Part shown: positions 26,030 to 34,239 of the stretch, piece by piece
Layout: each line of letters begins with the position of its first letter
Numbering within the stretch: position 1 is the first letter of the stretch
NCBI GenBank assembly: GCA_003242085.1
Contig: QBML01000028.1
Span: 17,692-61,207, forward strand
Source of the DNA: Pseudanabaena frigida
GTDB taxonomy: Bacteria; Cyanobacteriota; Cyanobacteriia; Pseudanabaenales; Pseudanabaenaceae
Length of the DNA: 43,516 nt
Direction: 5' to 3'
The notes under the pieces: model-generated
Told to the model about the DNA's origin: nothing
Databases searched by the model: none
The model's input: the letters and a program-made list of their open reading frames with translations, nothing else
Position numbers and translations under genes: made by a program

Positions 26030-26224
26030 AGATGCGCTATTTTTTAAGCCATTAAGCTCAAAGATTAATCAGAGATTTGGAAAACTCTTTTAATTTTTGG
26101 GCTTTAGATCGCTATATTAACTATTTTCAGCTTAACAATTATAAATGCTCAGACGTTTTAAAAGTTTTTTGAGACTCTTCTCGTAAAATGGAATGTTAAT
26201 ACAGCTAATCTTAGATTTGTTGTA

Positions 26225-27463
26225 ATGGGTAACGGGACTGAATACGTACTAATGCTTAATAGGACAGCCGCTATGACCGCACAAGAACCGCAACTACCCG
26301 AAATCCCAAAAAATCCTAGCACCTCAAAAATCACCCCACCTAAGCTAGAAGACTATCGGATTCCTGCATCTCCTGGGTATGCAGTTGCTGAAAATCGCCA
26401 TATGATGTCGGCTCCTGAGTTAGGAGGAGAGTCGGCAATTTTGGCTGAATTTGACGCGGCAGCTCGTTCCGATCACTTTTCCATCGCCTTACAAAAAATA
26501 ATTCGCTGTCGCGATAACGTTATACCTGCCCTGTTAGAGCGTTTAGAAAGTGATGAAGTCGCAATTTCTAAAAAAGCGGCGATCGCTTTGGGATATCTGC
26601 GATCGCCATTAGCCATAGCACCATTAATCGAAGCTACCAAAAATCCACATCGCCAAATTATCTGGCAAGCAGCCTCAGCCCTGAGCTGGATCGGCAGCGC
26701 CGAGGCAATCAATGCCCTGATTGGCTTACTGCGACACCCTTCAATCCAAGTCCAAGCCGCTGTTGCCAAAGCCCTAGGTCGTGCAAGCTTACCTGCGGTA
26801 TCACCATTAGTTGAGGCTCTAAAATATAGTGACGATCTAGTTAAAGTTCATGCCGCACACTCATTAGGGCAAATTAGTTCACCCCTAGCAGTCACCACAT
26901 TAATCGAAGCCCTTGACAACGGCAGTAAACCAGTCCGCTTCGAAGTAGCTTGGGCATTAGGGCAAATTAAATCGCCATTGTCTGCAAATTCCTTAGCAAA
27001 GTTACTCACTGAAAACGATATAAGCGTGCAGTCTCAGGCAGTCCAAGCACTCAAAAATATTGGTATCCCCGCAATTTCGCCCGTAGCAAAAATGCTCAAT
27101 AATCCTTCAAGTCATACTCGTAGCGTTGCCGCACGAACTTTAGGGCAAATTGGCATGGAGGAAGTTGTCCCACTGCTTGCTCAAGTGCTAAGAGAGGATG
27201 AGTACGCCTATGTCCGATGTGATGCAGCACTTGCCTTAGGCGAAATCGGCAGTCACGATGCCGTATTTTATCTTTCGCAGTCTCTAAAGGATGGCGATCG
27301 CTCAGTCCGTAGCGCTGTTCTAAGGGCACTAACACAGATAAACTCACCTGAAGCACAGGAACTATTAAATAATATTCGGCATACAGTATCTATACCTAAT
27401 TATTCTGTGTCAAATATCAGAGATTTTGGAGATGAATCAGACTTTACAACAATTCAAGGCTGA
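26225..27463 (+). CDS. HEAT-repeat (PBS-lyase-like) protein
   Basis: 412 residues. A Pro-rich N-terminal 75 residues is followed by about ten HEAT repeats of 31 residues, of the type 'VRxxAAxALGxIxSPxAVxxLIxAL' (for example KKAAIALGYLRSPLAIAPLI and RSVAARTLGQIGMEEVVPLL). Such solenoids in cyanobacteria include phycobilin lyases of the CpcE/F type and many unassigned scaffold proteins. No lyase-specific feature or phycobilisome gene is nearby, so a general protein-protein interaction role is the safer call. The true start may be ATG 26225 or the later ATG 26273 (MTAQEPQLPEIP). Confidence 0.85.
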   Translation: MGNGTEYVLMLNRTAAMTAQEPQLPEIPKNPSTSKITPPKLEDYRIPASPGYAVAENRHMMSAPELGGESAILAEFDAAARSDHFSIALQKIIRCRDNVIPALLERLESDEVAISKKAAIALGYLRSPLAIAPLIEATKNPHRQIIWQAASALSWIGSAEAINALIGLLRHPSIQVQAAVAKALGRASLPAVSPLVEALKYSDDLVKVHAAHSLGQISSPLAVTTLIEALDNGSKPVRFEVAWALGQIKSPLSANSLAKLLTENDISVQSQAVQALKNIGIPAISPVAKMLNNPSSHTRSVAARTLGQIGMEEVVPLLAQVLREDEYAYVRCDAALALGEIGSHDAVFYLSQSLKDGDRSVRSAVLRALTQINSPEAQELLNNIRHTVSIPNYSVSNIRDFGDESDFTTIQG

Positions 27464-27584
27464 TTCGGACTTTTTTCAACCTACTTGCATAAGCAGAATC
27501 AGTCTGGTTTTTGGGGTTTCATTTTCTTAGTTCAAAGGTAAAAATCGTCATACTTCCAGAAGATTCAATTTTTATACTGGTATG

Positions 27585-27713
27585 TAGCAGTCCTAAATCA
27601 TTTGTGAGAATTTTGGGCTTTGACTTCGCCGAACCAACAATAGGCTGAGTTAAGCAATGCCCTGAGTTTGCCAAAGTGTCAAAGAGTTTCTCACACCTTA
27701 TTTAGGATTACTA
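27585..27713. mobile_element. 129-bp MITE-like element with TCCTAAAT...GTGAGAA terminal repeats
   Basis: The left end GTAGCAGTCCTAAATCATTT (followed by GTGAGAA) and the inverted right end ATAGTAATCCTAAATAAGGT (followed by GTGAGAA) match over about 26 positions with a few substitutions. The interior (GGGCTTTGACTTCGCCGAACC) has no coding capacity. Target duplication is not clear. Confidence 0.65.
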
Positions 27714-27741
27714 TCAATGGGGTATTGCTATGTTAAACTTT

Positions 27742-27760
27742 TATGTATACAGTATACATA
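27742..27760. promoter_or_regulatory. Perfect 19-bp palindrome TATGTATAC-A-GTATACATA
   Basis: Two 9-bp arms are exactly complementary around one base, with no GC-rich stem and no T-run. This suits a dimeric repressor operator better than a terminator. It is about 680 bp from the next gene start, so its target is unclear. Confidence 0.5.
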
Positions 27761-28442
27761 GATGCTTTAGATAACAAGTGTTAATCTACGCAAATTACGA
27801 CCGTTTAAAATACAATCTATTTTCAATCGGTCAAAATATTTGATTTTGTATGTTGCGATCATATTTATCTAAGAACACGAATTCAAGAATATAAAAGTTT
27901 TAATTAATTAGTATTCTTCAAAATCTAAGTAAAAATCTCACCTATACATTTCAAATCCACTTAAGTTTAACTTGCTATATTCAAGACGTATTCTTTGCAT
28001 TCAAATAAAGACTGAAAGCTTTAATTAAACTTATTAACGACTTATTTTTTACTTGAGTAGATAATAGCTTTACAACTAAAATTTATTATATGTAGGGGAT
28101 AACTGACTTATAGATAGAATATTCTAAATCACTACACGAAAGGCTTTCAATGGATATTAGCAACGTTAATCACAGTCAATTAATTTTGCAGTCAATCCAA
28201 AAAAGTAATTTAGAATACCATTAGTAGAGAGCTATCCTGATGTAATATTAAGAAAATAAGTGCTAAGTAAAAACAGTTTATTTGTTTAACAGTCTCTAGC
28301 ATCACAATCAATATTCTAAGTTGTATTATGTAATTAAATATTTTAATTGTGTAAATAGTGACTGACAAACAACGAGTTTATTGTTATTGACACTTGGTCT
28401 ATTAGTTCATTGTCATCGATCTAAAGTAAAGAGAGTAAAAAT

Positions 28443-28961
28443 ATGTTTAAGAATATTTTCAAACTGCCTAGTCAAAAATTAATTGCTAGATTTCATAGTT
28501 TTTGTTTAGCAGTGATGATGATGTCGAGCTTGTTTTTGGCTAATCCTGCCCAAGCCCAAGCTAGTCTTAGCGCCGTCACCACTCCGATGGAAGCATCAGC
28601 TAACGGTACAACTCTTTCTTCATTTCTATTAGCAGATGCAGCTGTAGAACCTGAGGCTGAAGCAACACCAGTAGTTGAGACCGCAGAAGCAAAGGCAGCA
28701 GCAAAAGCTGAGGCAAAAAAAGCAAAAGCAGCAGCAAAGGCTGAGGCAAAAAAATTGAAGGAAGCTGCCGAAGCAGAAGCTGCTGAAGTCAAAGCTGCTG
28801 AAAAAGCTGCTAAGAAAGCAGCAAAAGCTGAAGCAAAAAAAGCTAAGGAAGCAGCTAAGCTCGAAGCAAAAAAAGCTAAGGAAGCTGAGAAAGAAGTAAT
28901 TGAAGAAGCATCTGAAGCATCACCAGAGCCAACTGCTGAAAGCGAACCAACAACCCCTTAG
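28443..28961 (+). CDS. Secreted Ala/Lys/Glu-rich low-complexity protein
   Basis: 172 residues. It has a long signal peptide (basic n-region, then LAVMMMSSLFLANPAQAQA, cleavage likely after AQA). The mature part (about 78-155) is built of irregular AEAKKAKEAA-type units, which predict one long charged alpha helix or coiled coil. The tail is acidic and proline-containing (EASPEPTAESEPTTP). Composition is similar to TolA-like or histone-H1-like tails, but there are no other TolA domains. It is probably a periplasmic or wall-associated spacer protein. It precedes a YoaK-type membrane protein and another signal-peptide protein on the same strand. Confidence 0.75.
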   Translation: MFKNIFKLPSQKLIARFHSFCLAVMMMSSLFLANPAQAQASLSAVTTPMEASANGTTLSSFLLADAAVEPEAEATPVVETAEAKAAAKAEAKKAKAAAKAEAKKLKEAAEAEAAEVKAAEKAAKKAAKAEAKKAKEAAKLEAKKAKEAEKEVIEEASEASPEPTAESEPTTP

Positions 28962-29069
28962 TTTTTGTTTGCCTTTACTCTTAAATAAGTGCTAGGTGCA
29001 GGAGTCATTCACAAGTCTCACCTAGCACTTAAGCAACTAAATATAAGATTTTGATTCAAGGAAAGAAAA

Positions 29070-29858
29070 ATGACTTCAGCAATTCCAAGGTCGCAATCCA
29101 AGTTCAATCTTACTGCCTACCTAATTAGTGATGGACCAGCGGGTTTTTTATTAAGTTGGGTGGCGGGATTTGTTGATACTTCAGCATTCATCATTTTGTT
29201 TGGTTTGTTTACTGCCCATGTGACTGGAAACATTGCATTAGCAGGTTCTTCCTTTGTTAGTGATGACACTGAAACAACAATCACCCGTCTATTAATGCTT
29301 CCAACATTTGTCGTAACCGTAGCATTAACCTCTTTATTAGCTCGCTATGCGCGTAGTCAAAAATGGTGCGTATTTGGTGTTCTACTAACAGCAGAAGCGA
29401 TCGCGCTGGCTGTTTTTCTTTCACTTGGTACGTCTCTTTGTCCTGCACTCTTGCTAGATGTTCAAGAAGAATTAATTTTACCGATTGGCATCTCTGGGGT
29501 AATTGCGATGGCAATTCAAAATGCCTTAATGAAGGAAGCTAAAGGGGTATTTAAAAGTTATATCCCCACAACGGTTATGACTGGAAATACAACACAACTA
29601 ACTATCGATGTTGTGCAATTTGTTATAGCTAAGTTCTCGAAGGTTCAGGATGAATCGACGAAAAAGGAAGCAGAGGAAGCCGCAGAGCGCATAAGTCGAT
29701 TTATCCCCACAATTGCAGGTTTTGCTCTTGGTGGTCTTCTTGCTGCTTGCTTTGTATTAGCTTCAGAGTCTTGGTGGAGCCTGTCTTTACCCCTGATTGT
29801 GATTTCAATTTTGGCGATCGCGGCATATGTCGAGCATAATCGCACAATCACTGCTTAA
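29070..29858 (+). CDS. YoaK/DUF1275-family membrane protein
   Basis: 262 residues with about six membrane segments. The family opening is LLSWVAGFVDTSAFIILFGLFTAHVTGN, with its G..D and HVTGN motif, and the matching second half is GVFKSYIPTTVMTGNTTQLTID. A short charged loop (KFSKVQDESTKKEAEEAAERISRF) separates the last helices. The family's function is not established. AAGGAAAGAAAAATG gives a good ribosome binding site for ATG 29070. The gene lies 64 bp before the LTxxQ-like secreted protein, suggesting one operon. Confidence 0.9.
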   Translation: MTSAIPRSQSKFNLTAYLISDGPAGFLLSWVAGFVDTSAFIILFGLFTAHVTGNIALAGSSFVSDDTETTITRLLMLPTFVVTVALTSLLARYARSQKWCVFGVLLTAEAIALAVFLSLGTSLCPALLLDVQEELILPIGISGVIAMAIQNALMKEAKGVFKSYIPTTVMTGNTTQLTIDVVQFVIAKFSKVQDESTKKEAEEAAERISRFIPTIAGFALGGLLAACFVLASESWWSLSLPLIVISILAIAAYVEHNRTITA

Positions 29859-29922
29859 GTTGAAACGAATAGACTTAAAGATTCTGATATTTTCTATTTA
29901 TCAAATTTTGAAGGGAAAGGTA

Positions 29923-30693
29923 ATGAAACAACGTTTTTTATCAATTTTTATTAGTGCCTTAATTTTTGTAGGGCTATTCACTAATAATGCCGCTTTAGCT
30001 CAGTCATCCTATGTGTCCACAACTTCTCTAATAGCTATAGCAGAAGGTGTAGAAGCTTCCGAGCCTGATATAGCAACTCCTGAAATATCTACAGCTCTAG
30101 AAGCTCCTGAAGTTCCTACAACTCCTGAAATATCTACAGCTCTAGAAGCTCCTGAAGTTCCTACAACTCCTGAAATATCTACAGCTCTAGAAGCTCCTGA
30201 AGTTCCTACAACTCCTGAAATATCTACAGCTCTAGAAGCTCCTGAAGTTCCTACAACTCCTGAAACCTCGGTAGCTAAGGCTCCAGATGAGTCATCTAGC
30301 TTGCTAAAGCAGTTGGAGACTGAAATTCTCCCGCAAATTGAAAGCGTTTTGACTCCAGAGCAACAAGCAGAATTTGCTTCTAAAATTGCGGCTGGAACTA
30401 CCTTTAGGAAAGCTTTCAAGGCTGTAACTCTTACCCCAGCGCAGAAGACTAAACTAAGTACTGTCTTCAAATCAATCCCTAAAAAAGATATCTTTGCTAC
30501 TCTCACTCCCGCTCAAAAGAAACAATTGTTTTTAAAAAACAAACAATTGTTTATTCCCAGTTCTGAAGAAATTGGAGCGAAGATAACAGCAGGAATGCAA
30601 ATGGCAAAAGATAAATCTCCTTTAGCACCATCAGCAGAATCAATCGTTGAAAAAATCAATGCAAAAATGAAAGCTATTGAGGTAGAAAAATAA
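29923..30693 (+). CDS. Periplasmic protein with 15-residue tandem repeats and LTPxQ motifs
   Basis: 256 residues from ATG 29923 (AAGGGAAAGG upstream); an earlier in-frame start at 29827 lies within yoaK and would bury the signal peptide MKQRFLSIFISALIFVGLFT. The mature N-terminal part has four identical 15-residue repeats (TPEISTALEAPEVPT). The C-terminal half carries three motifs LTPEQQAEF, LTPAQKTKL and LTPAQKKQL in a helical context. This is reminiscent of the LTxxQ motif of Spy/CpxP periplasmic chaperones, though similarity is limited to the motif. It is probably an envelope-stress or surface protein with a variable spacer. It is followed after 2 bp by a small membrane protein gene. Confidence 0.8.
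   Translation: MKQRFLSIFISALIFVGLFTNNAALAQSSYVSTTSLIAIAEGVEASEPDIATPEISTALEAPEVPTTPEISTALEAPEVPTTPEISTALEAPEVPTTPEISTALEAPEVPTTPETSVAKAPDESSSLLKQLETEILPQIESVLTPEQQAEFASKIAAGTTFRKAFKAVTLTPAQKTKLSTVFKSIPKKDIFATLTPAQKKQLFLKNKQLFIPSSEEIGAKITAGMQMAKDKSPLAPSAESIVEKINAKMKAIEVEK
30076..30255 (+). repeat. Four identical 45-bp tandem repeats inside a coding region
   Basis: Units at 30076, 30121, 30166 and 30211 are identical at every base; a fifth, diverged partial unit starts at 30256. 45 bp equals 15 codons, so unit gain or loss keeps the frame. Complete identity at synonymous sites shows recent expansion. Confidence 0.95.
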
Positions 30694-30695
30694 GC

Positions 30696-30929
30696 ATGGA
30701 TAGCATTTTGTCAGGTCGACTCAATGATTGGTTGCTATTAGTAGCAGCGATAGTCGTGTCAATGATTGTATTTGCTTCGTTGGAAAAGATTGCAAAAATT
30801 TTTCTAGTTCCATTTGCAATTGTGGTAATTGCTTTAATTGTCGCAAAAGTTGCCTTTGGCTTTACTCCATACTATCTCTGGCATGAATCAATCCATATTA
30901 TTAGAAGATTTGCCTCAGGTTTTTTGTAA
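30696..30929 (+). CDS. Small two-helix membrane protein
   Basis: 77 residues with two adjacent hydrophobic segments (WLLLVAAIVVSMIVFASL and IFLVPFAIVVIALIVAKVAF) and a basic C-terminus. It starts 2 bp after the stop of the LTPxQ-protein gene, so the two are translationally coupled and probably functionally linked. No family is recognised. The operon ends with the palindrome at 30941. Confidence 0.7.
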   Translation: MDSILSGRLNDWLLLVAAIVVSMIVFASLEKIAKIFLVPFAIVVIALIVAKVAFGFTPYYLWHESIHIIRRFASGFL

Positions 30930-30940
30930 TATTGCAATGA

Positions 30941-30999
30941 ATAAAACCCAAATAAAGAAAGGCAGCGCGAAGCGCCGCCTTTCTTTATTTGGGTTTTAT
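30941..30999. repeat. Palindromic element, CCCAA...TTGGG hairpin family, copy 2
   Basis: 28-bp arms (30941-30968 and 30972-30999) with one mismatch and a GAA loop, 11 bp after the operon end. The core AAAGAAAGGCAGCGC is shared with the element at 11040. The right flank TTATATCCTAAT matches the TTAGGACATAA edge of the 40677 element in inverse. It also suits a terminator role. Confidence 0.8.
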
Positions 31000-31088
31000 A
31001 TCCTAATCTGACTTTGAAGAAGATTTTCTTGTGGAGATCCAAAGAAGAAAAGCGCTGCAAACATTAGCATGTCTTCCTCTCCAGATCT

Positions 31089-31781
31089 TTATTGTGGCAT
31101 AAGCCATAAGGCTCCATTAAATACAATTACCATTAATCCTAAACTAGCAACAACTATAAGAGTGCCAATTAAATTTTTCTTGATTGATATAGGGAGATAA
31201 GCTGGTTGTAACCAGAATCTCAAATGCCGAGACAAAAAAGGCATTACCAATAAGCTCAAGATTGTGGAAGTGATGAGATTATTTACGATCATTGAGCTAG
31301 CAAGCGACCAAGATTGCATAAGCTTCAGTATTGAAAATGCGATCGCCTGAATCATTACTACAGGATAAAGCCCCAAAACAACAGCTAGTATTTGTTTCCA
31401 ACGAGGTGGTCCCAACCCTCTATTTTCTGACGATCCTGATTGCATCGAGAACCAGCCTTCCAATCCGGTGGTGAAAGACTTAAATCGATAAGCGTAAAAT
31501 ATATCCTGACCAGCTTCTACTAACCGCTGGCGATCGTTTGATTCAATCCATGCATTGAGATGTTCGGGCGAATCAAAATGGATAATATCGTGCCATTTCA
31601 CTACTGGATCTTTACATCGGAGTGGGGGGCATAAATCACAGCGTAGGAAGCCATCATATCGTTTTGCGAACTTAATTAAATTGTTGTGCCATCTTTTAAA
31701 AGCAAAGTCTCTACCTTTTGGCACAATATGTTCGGTAACAAGACTAGAATAAAATAGCTTTTCCGATGCTGAGTTTTCCAT
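31089..31781 (-). CDS. ABM-domain protein with C-terminal membrane helices
   Basis: 230 residues. The N-terminal 110 residues form an antibiotic-biosynthesis-monooxygenase (dimeric alpha-beta barrel) domain: EHIVPKGRDFAFKRWHNNLIKFAKRYDGFL, WHDIIHFDSPEHLNAWIESNDRQRLV. The C-terminal half has three hydrophobic segments (ILAVVLGLYPVVMIQAIAFSIL, NNLITSTILSLLVMPFL, LIGTLIVVASLGLMVIVF). This fusion is common among uncharacterised bacterial proteins. The extra Cys-x2-Cys...Cys cluster in RCDLCPPLRC is unusual for ABM domains. It lies downstream of the SBP gene on the same strand, but a strong hairpin separates them. Confidence 0.8.
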   Translation of the reverse strand: MENSASEKLFYSSLVTEHIVPKGRDFAFKRWHNNLIKFAKRYDGFLRCDLCPPLRCKDPVVKWHDIIHFDSPEHLNAWIESNDRQRLVEAGQDIFYAYRFKSFTTGLEGWFSMQSGSSENRGLGPPRWKQILAVVLGLYPVVMIQAIAFSILKLMQSWSLASSMIVNNLITSTILSLLVMPFLSRHLRFWLQPAYLPISIKKNLIGTLIVVASLGLMVIVFNGALWLMPQ

Positions 31782-31833
31782 ATTTTCTCATTCTAGAGAT
31801 TAGAGTAAATAGTACTTCGCTATACTTTTCTTA

Positions 31834-31884
31834 AAGAACCAGTTTTTTTGGCGAGTCTTTGCCTCGCCAAAAAAACTGGTTCTT
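31834..31884. terminator. Perfect 22-bp hairpin after the binding-protein gene
   Basis: Arms 31834-31855 and 31863-31884, 7-nt loop, 7 bp beyond the stop codon of the gene at 31892. Each arm has a run of seven T or A, as in a bidirectional intrinsic terminator. Confidence 0.85.
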
Positions 31885-31891
31885 AGAATCC

Positions 31892-33688
31892 TTATGACTT
31901 CAACTTTAATTGTTCCAAATTCCATAGTGCTCCTGTTACACCTGTGCTACCAGCAAGAGCGGAAGGTTGAGCATTCTCAACGCGATCGCGCACAGCTACC
32001 AAATAAAGAGGAACTGTCAAATGGATCAAAGGTAATTGCTCCTGAACTAATTGTTGATATTCGGCATATATTGCTTTGCGCTTAGTTTCATCCAGTTCTT
32101 GTGCGCCTTGAATCATTAGGTCGTGAATTTTCTTTTCCCAATCTGCAACTTCTCGACCAGGGAAAGGCTTTTCCTCACCAACTGGACCTTTATTGAATAG
32201 ATGGGAATCACCATCAGTAGCCCAGAGATTAATCGCACTATTGGGCTCAGCCCCCCCTGTAAAGCCCAGAATAGTGGCATCCCATTGTTTCGAGTTGTCG
32301 AGTTTATCTGAGATAATCCGAAAATCAACTGGATTGAAGTCAATCTTCATGCCAATTTTTTCTAGATCGCTTTTAATCTGCGCTCCTAATGCCACTCGTC
32401 CTCCAGCAGGTGCGAGTAGGGTAAAGCGAACTAGATTCCCTTGAGCATCTTGCAGTTGTTGTTCGGAATTATATTTATATCCTGCTTGCAAGAGAATTTC
32501 CTTTGATTTGTCGGGCTGATAGTCATAAACTTTAAGCCCCTTTTCTGGAGGTAAAAAATAAGGACTAGGAACAGAAATTGGAGAGTCTTGAGTCTGAGCT
32601 AAACCACGCGATAAATTAGTAATCATTGCTTCGCGGTTTAACGAATAGGCAACTGCTCGACGAAAGTTAACATCATTGAACCATTTTGATTTGATCGGAT
32701 CGACAAATGGTTCATTAGTCTTAGGATCTCTGCCCTTATTCAAGTTGAACATAATAAATGCTTGCCCTGTTGAGGGTCCCGCATTGTAGATTTTATAGCG
32801 ATCGCGTTGTTCAAACCGTTTGAGTAGTTGATAGTCTTCACCTCTAAGACGATACATATCCAAATCGCCCGAACGAAACCGCAACAGAGCTGTGTCTGGA
32901 GACTCAACAATCTGCATTACAAATTGGTCGATATATGGTGTTCCCTTTTTCCAATAGTAGGGATTGGGTTTATAGATAATCCTTTCTGAGGGGCGATATT
33001 CTTGGATTACATAAGGACCACTGCTGACTAGTTGATTGACAGGAGTAGTTAGAGTCCATGTTTCTAAAAACTTTAATTTTTTATCAGGGTCTTTAGGATC
33101 GGTCTTGAGTGTGGGTTCTAAAATATGTTTAGGTAAAACACCCGATCCTCCCAAAGTTCTTAAGGCTGGGGCAAAAGGTTCACTGAGCAGGAAGGAAATA
33201 CGGCGATCGTCTAGTTTTTCTACTTTAGGAAGAGTTTGTGATTTGCCAACTCGCAAAACATCGCGGCTACCTGTGGGAATCTTTTCATTAAAAATAATGT
33301 CTTGATATGTAAATAAAACGTCATCAACGGTGAGAGGCCGACCATCAGACCATTTCAGATCTGGACGCATGGTAAAAATTAGCTGTTTCCCATCTTGCTG
33401 AAACTCCCATTTTTCGGCAAGCTCTGGTTCCAGTTCTTTAGTAATCGCATTTTCGGTAATTAAACTAGTGAGGGTATAACCGATCGCAATGCCACTATAA
33501 GCATCTTGAACTAGAACTGGGTTAAAGGTTTTAATATCGCTTTCAAGCGGAACGACAAGACGGTTTTTGAGGACTTCTGATTTGACCGAGCAACCCCAAA
33601 GCAGCAGCGAACACATGCCGATGAGTAGCAGCAATACAACTGCTTTCCATTGTTTAACTTTAGTTCGTTTCTGCATACTTCTTTTCAC
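31892..33688 (-). CDS. Peptide/nickel-type ABC transporter substrate-binding lipoprotein (SBP_bac_5)
   Basis: 598 residues from GTG 33688, or 594 from ATG 33676. A basic n-region and VVLLLLIGMCSLLLWGC form a lipoprotein signal with the lipidated Cys in LWGC. Family 5 binding-protein features: NRLVVPLESDIKTFNPV, AEKWEFQQDGKQLIFTMRPDLKWSDGRPLTVDDVLFT, NDVNFRRAVAYSLNREAMI. It delivers peptides or similar solutes to an inner-membrane ABC transporter. No permease or ATPase gene adjoins it, so it works with a transporter encoded elsewhere. The 74-bp gap to ispF upstream contains an ispF terminator hairpin. Confidence 0.92.
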   Translation of the reverse strand: MKRSMQKRTKVKQWKAVVLLLLIGMCSLLLWGCSVKSEVLKNRLVVPLESDIKTFNPVLVQDAYSGIAIGYTLTSLITENAITKELEPELAEKWEFQQDGKQLIFTMRPDLKWSDGRPLTVDDVLFTYQDIIFNEKIPTGSRDVLRVGKSQTLPKVEKLDDRRISFLLSEPFAPALRTLGGSGVLPKHILEPTLKTDPKDPDKKLKFLETWTLTTPVNQLVSSGPYVIQEYRPSERIIYKPNPYYWKKGTPYIDQFVMQIVESPDTALLRFRSGDLDMYRLRGEDYQLLKRFEQRDRYKIYNAGPSTGQAFIMFNLNKGRDPKTNEPFVDPIKSKWFNDVNFRRAVAYSLNREAMITNLSRGLAQTQDSPISVPSPYFLPPEKGLKVYDYQPDKSKEILLQAGYKYNSEQQLQDAQGNLVRFTLLAPAGGRVALGAQIKSDLEKIGMKIDFNPVDFRIISDKLDNSKQWDATILGFTGGAEPNSAINLWATDGDSHLFNKGPVGEEKPFPGREVADWEKKIHDLMIQGAQELDETKRKAIYAEYQQLVQEQLPLIHLTVPLYLVAVRDRVENAQPSALAGSTGVTGALWNLEQLKLKS

Positions 33689-33727
33689 GATCGCTCTTTC
33701 CTTGTCTTTATCTAAATGTCATCCCAG

Positions 33728-33770
33728 TCAAATAGTATAGTTAGGACTTCTCGCTAACTATACTATTTGA
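33728..33770. terminator. 17-bp hairpin overlapping the ispF stop codon
   Basis: Arms 33728-33744 and 33754-33770 pair perfectly. The right arm includes the last codons and TAG stop of ispF (33763-33765). Confidence 0.75.
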
Positions 33771-34239
33771 CCAATAAAACTACTGCATGAACCGCGATCG
33801 CTTCTTTCTGACCGATCGCATCCATACCTTCATTAGTTGTTGCCTTTATACTTACGCAATCAATCGGCAAATTCATTGCTTGGGATAAGCGATCGCGCAT
33901 TGCCTTAATGTGGGGCTTTAATTTGGGAGCCTCAGCAATCACCATTGCATCCAGATTATTCACGCGCCATCCCTGTGCGCCAATTAACTCCTGCACCTGC
34001 TGCAATAGCATAATGCTGTCGGCTCCTGCCCATTTAGGATCGGATGGTGGGAAAAAATGCCCAATATCACCTAGGGCAAGCGCACCTAGCATGGCATCCA
34101 TGATCGCATGGGACAGCACATCAGCATCGCTATGTCCGAGTAGTCCTTTTTCATAAGGAATTTCGACACCACCAAGGATGAGGCGGCGATCGCTAACGAG
34201 ACGGTGCAGGTCATAACCATTGCCAATGCGGATATTCAT
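33763..34239 (-). CDS. ispF: 2-C-methyl-D-erythritol 2,4-cyclodiphosphate synthase
   Basis: 158 residues from ATG 34239, giving the canonical N-terminus [15 protein letters not shown]; an in-frame start at 34275 would add 12 untypical residues. Catalyses cyclisation of CDP-methylerythritol 2-phosphate in the MEP isoprenoid pathway. Metal ligands are Asp and His of GNGYDLH and His of [31 protein letters not shown] and the C-terminal [22 protein letters not shown] complete the signature. Complete, with no unusual residues. The upstream 300 bp hold a palindromic element. Confidence 0.97.
   Translation of the reverse strand: MNIRIGNGYDLHRLVSDRRLILGGVEIPYEKGLLGHSDADVLSHAIMDAMLGALALGDIGHFFPPSDPKWAGADSIMLLQQVQELIGAQGWRVNNLDAMVIAEAPKLKPHIKAMRDRLSQAMNLPIDCVSIKATTNEGMDAIGQKEAIAVHAVVLLVK

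Larger units (their letters stand above)
27464..28442. other. 979-bp AT-rich spacer
   Basis: No convincing gene. It contains the TIR-ended element 27585-27713, a perfect 19-bp palindrome at 27742-27760 and a long very AT-rich leader before the secreted-protein gene at 28443. A 24-codon frame at 28150-28224 has no support beyond a weak GAAAGG upstream. Confidence 0.6.

Noticed and set aside
28150-28224. 24-codon peptide MDISNVNHSQLILQ...
   Set aside because: Weak ribosome binding site, very AT-rich region, no sign of conservation available; expected by chance.
29827-29922. Earlier start for the LTPxQ protein
   Set aside because: It overlaps the end of the YoaK-family gene and would place the signal peptide internally; ATG 29923 has a good ribosome binding site.
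30076-30255. Direct repeats that might be a CRISPR array
   Set aside because: The 45-bp units are contiguous, have no spacers and lie in frame inside a gene with a signal peptide.
30009-30506. 165-codon open frame on the minus strand across the 45-bp repeats
   Set aside because: It is the mirror of a repetitive gene on the plus strand, with no signal or start support.
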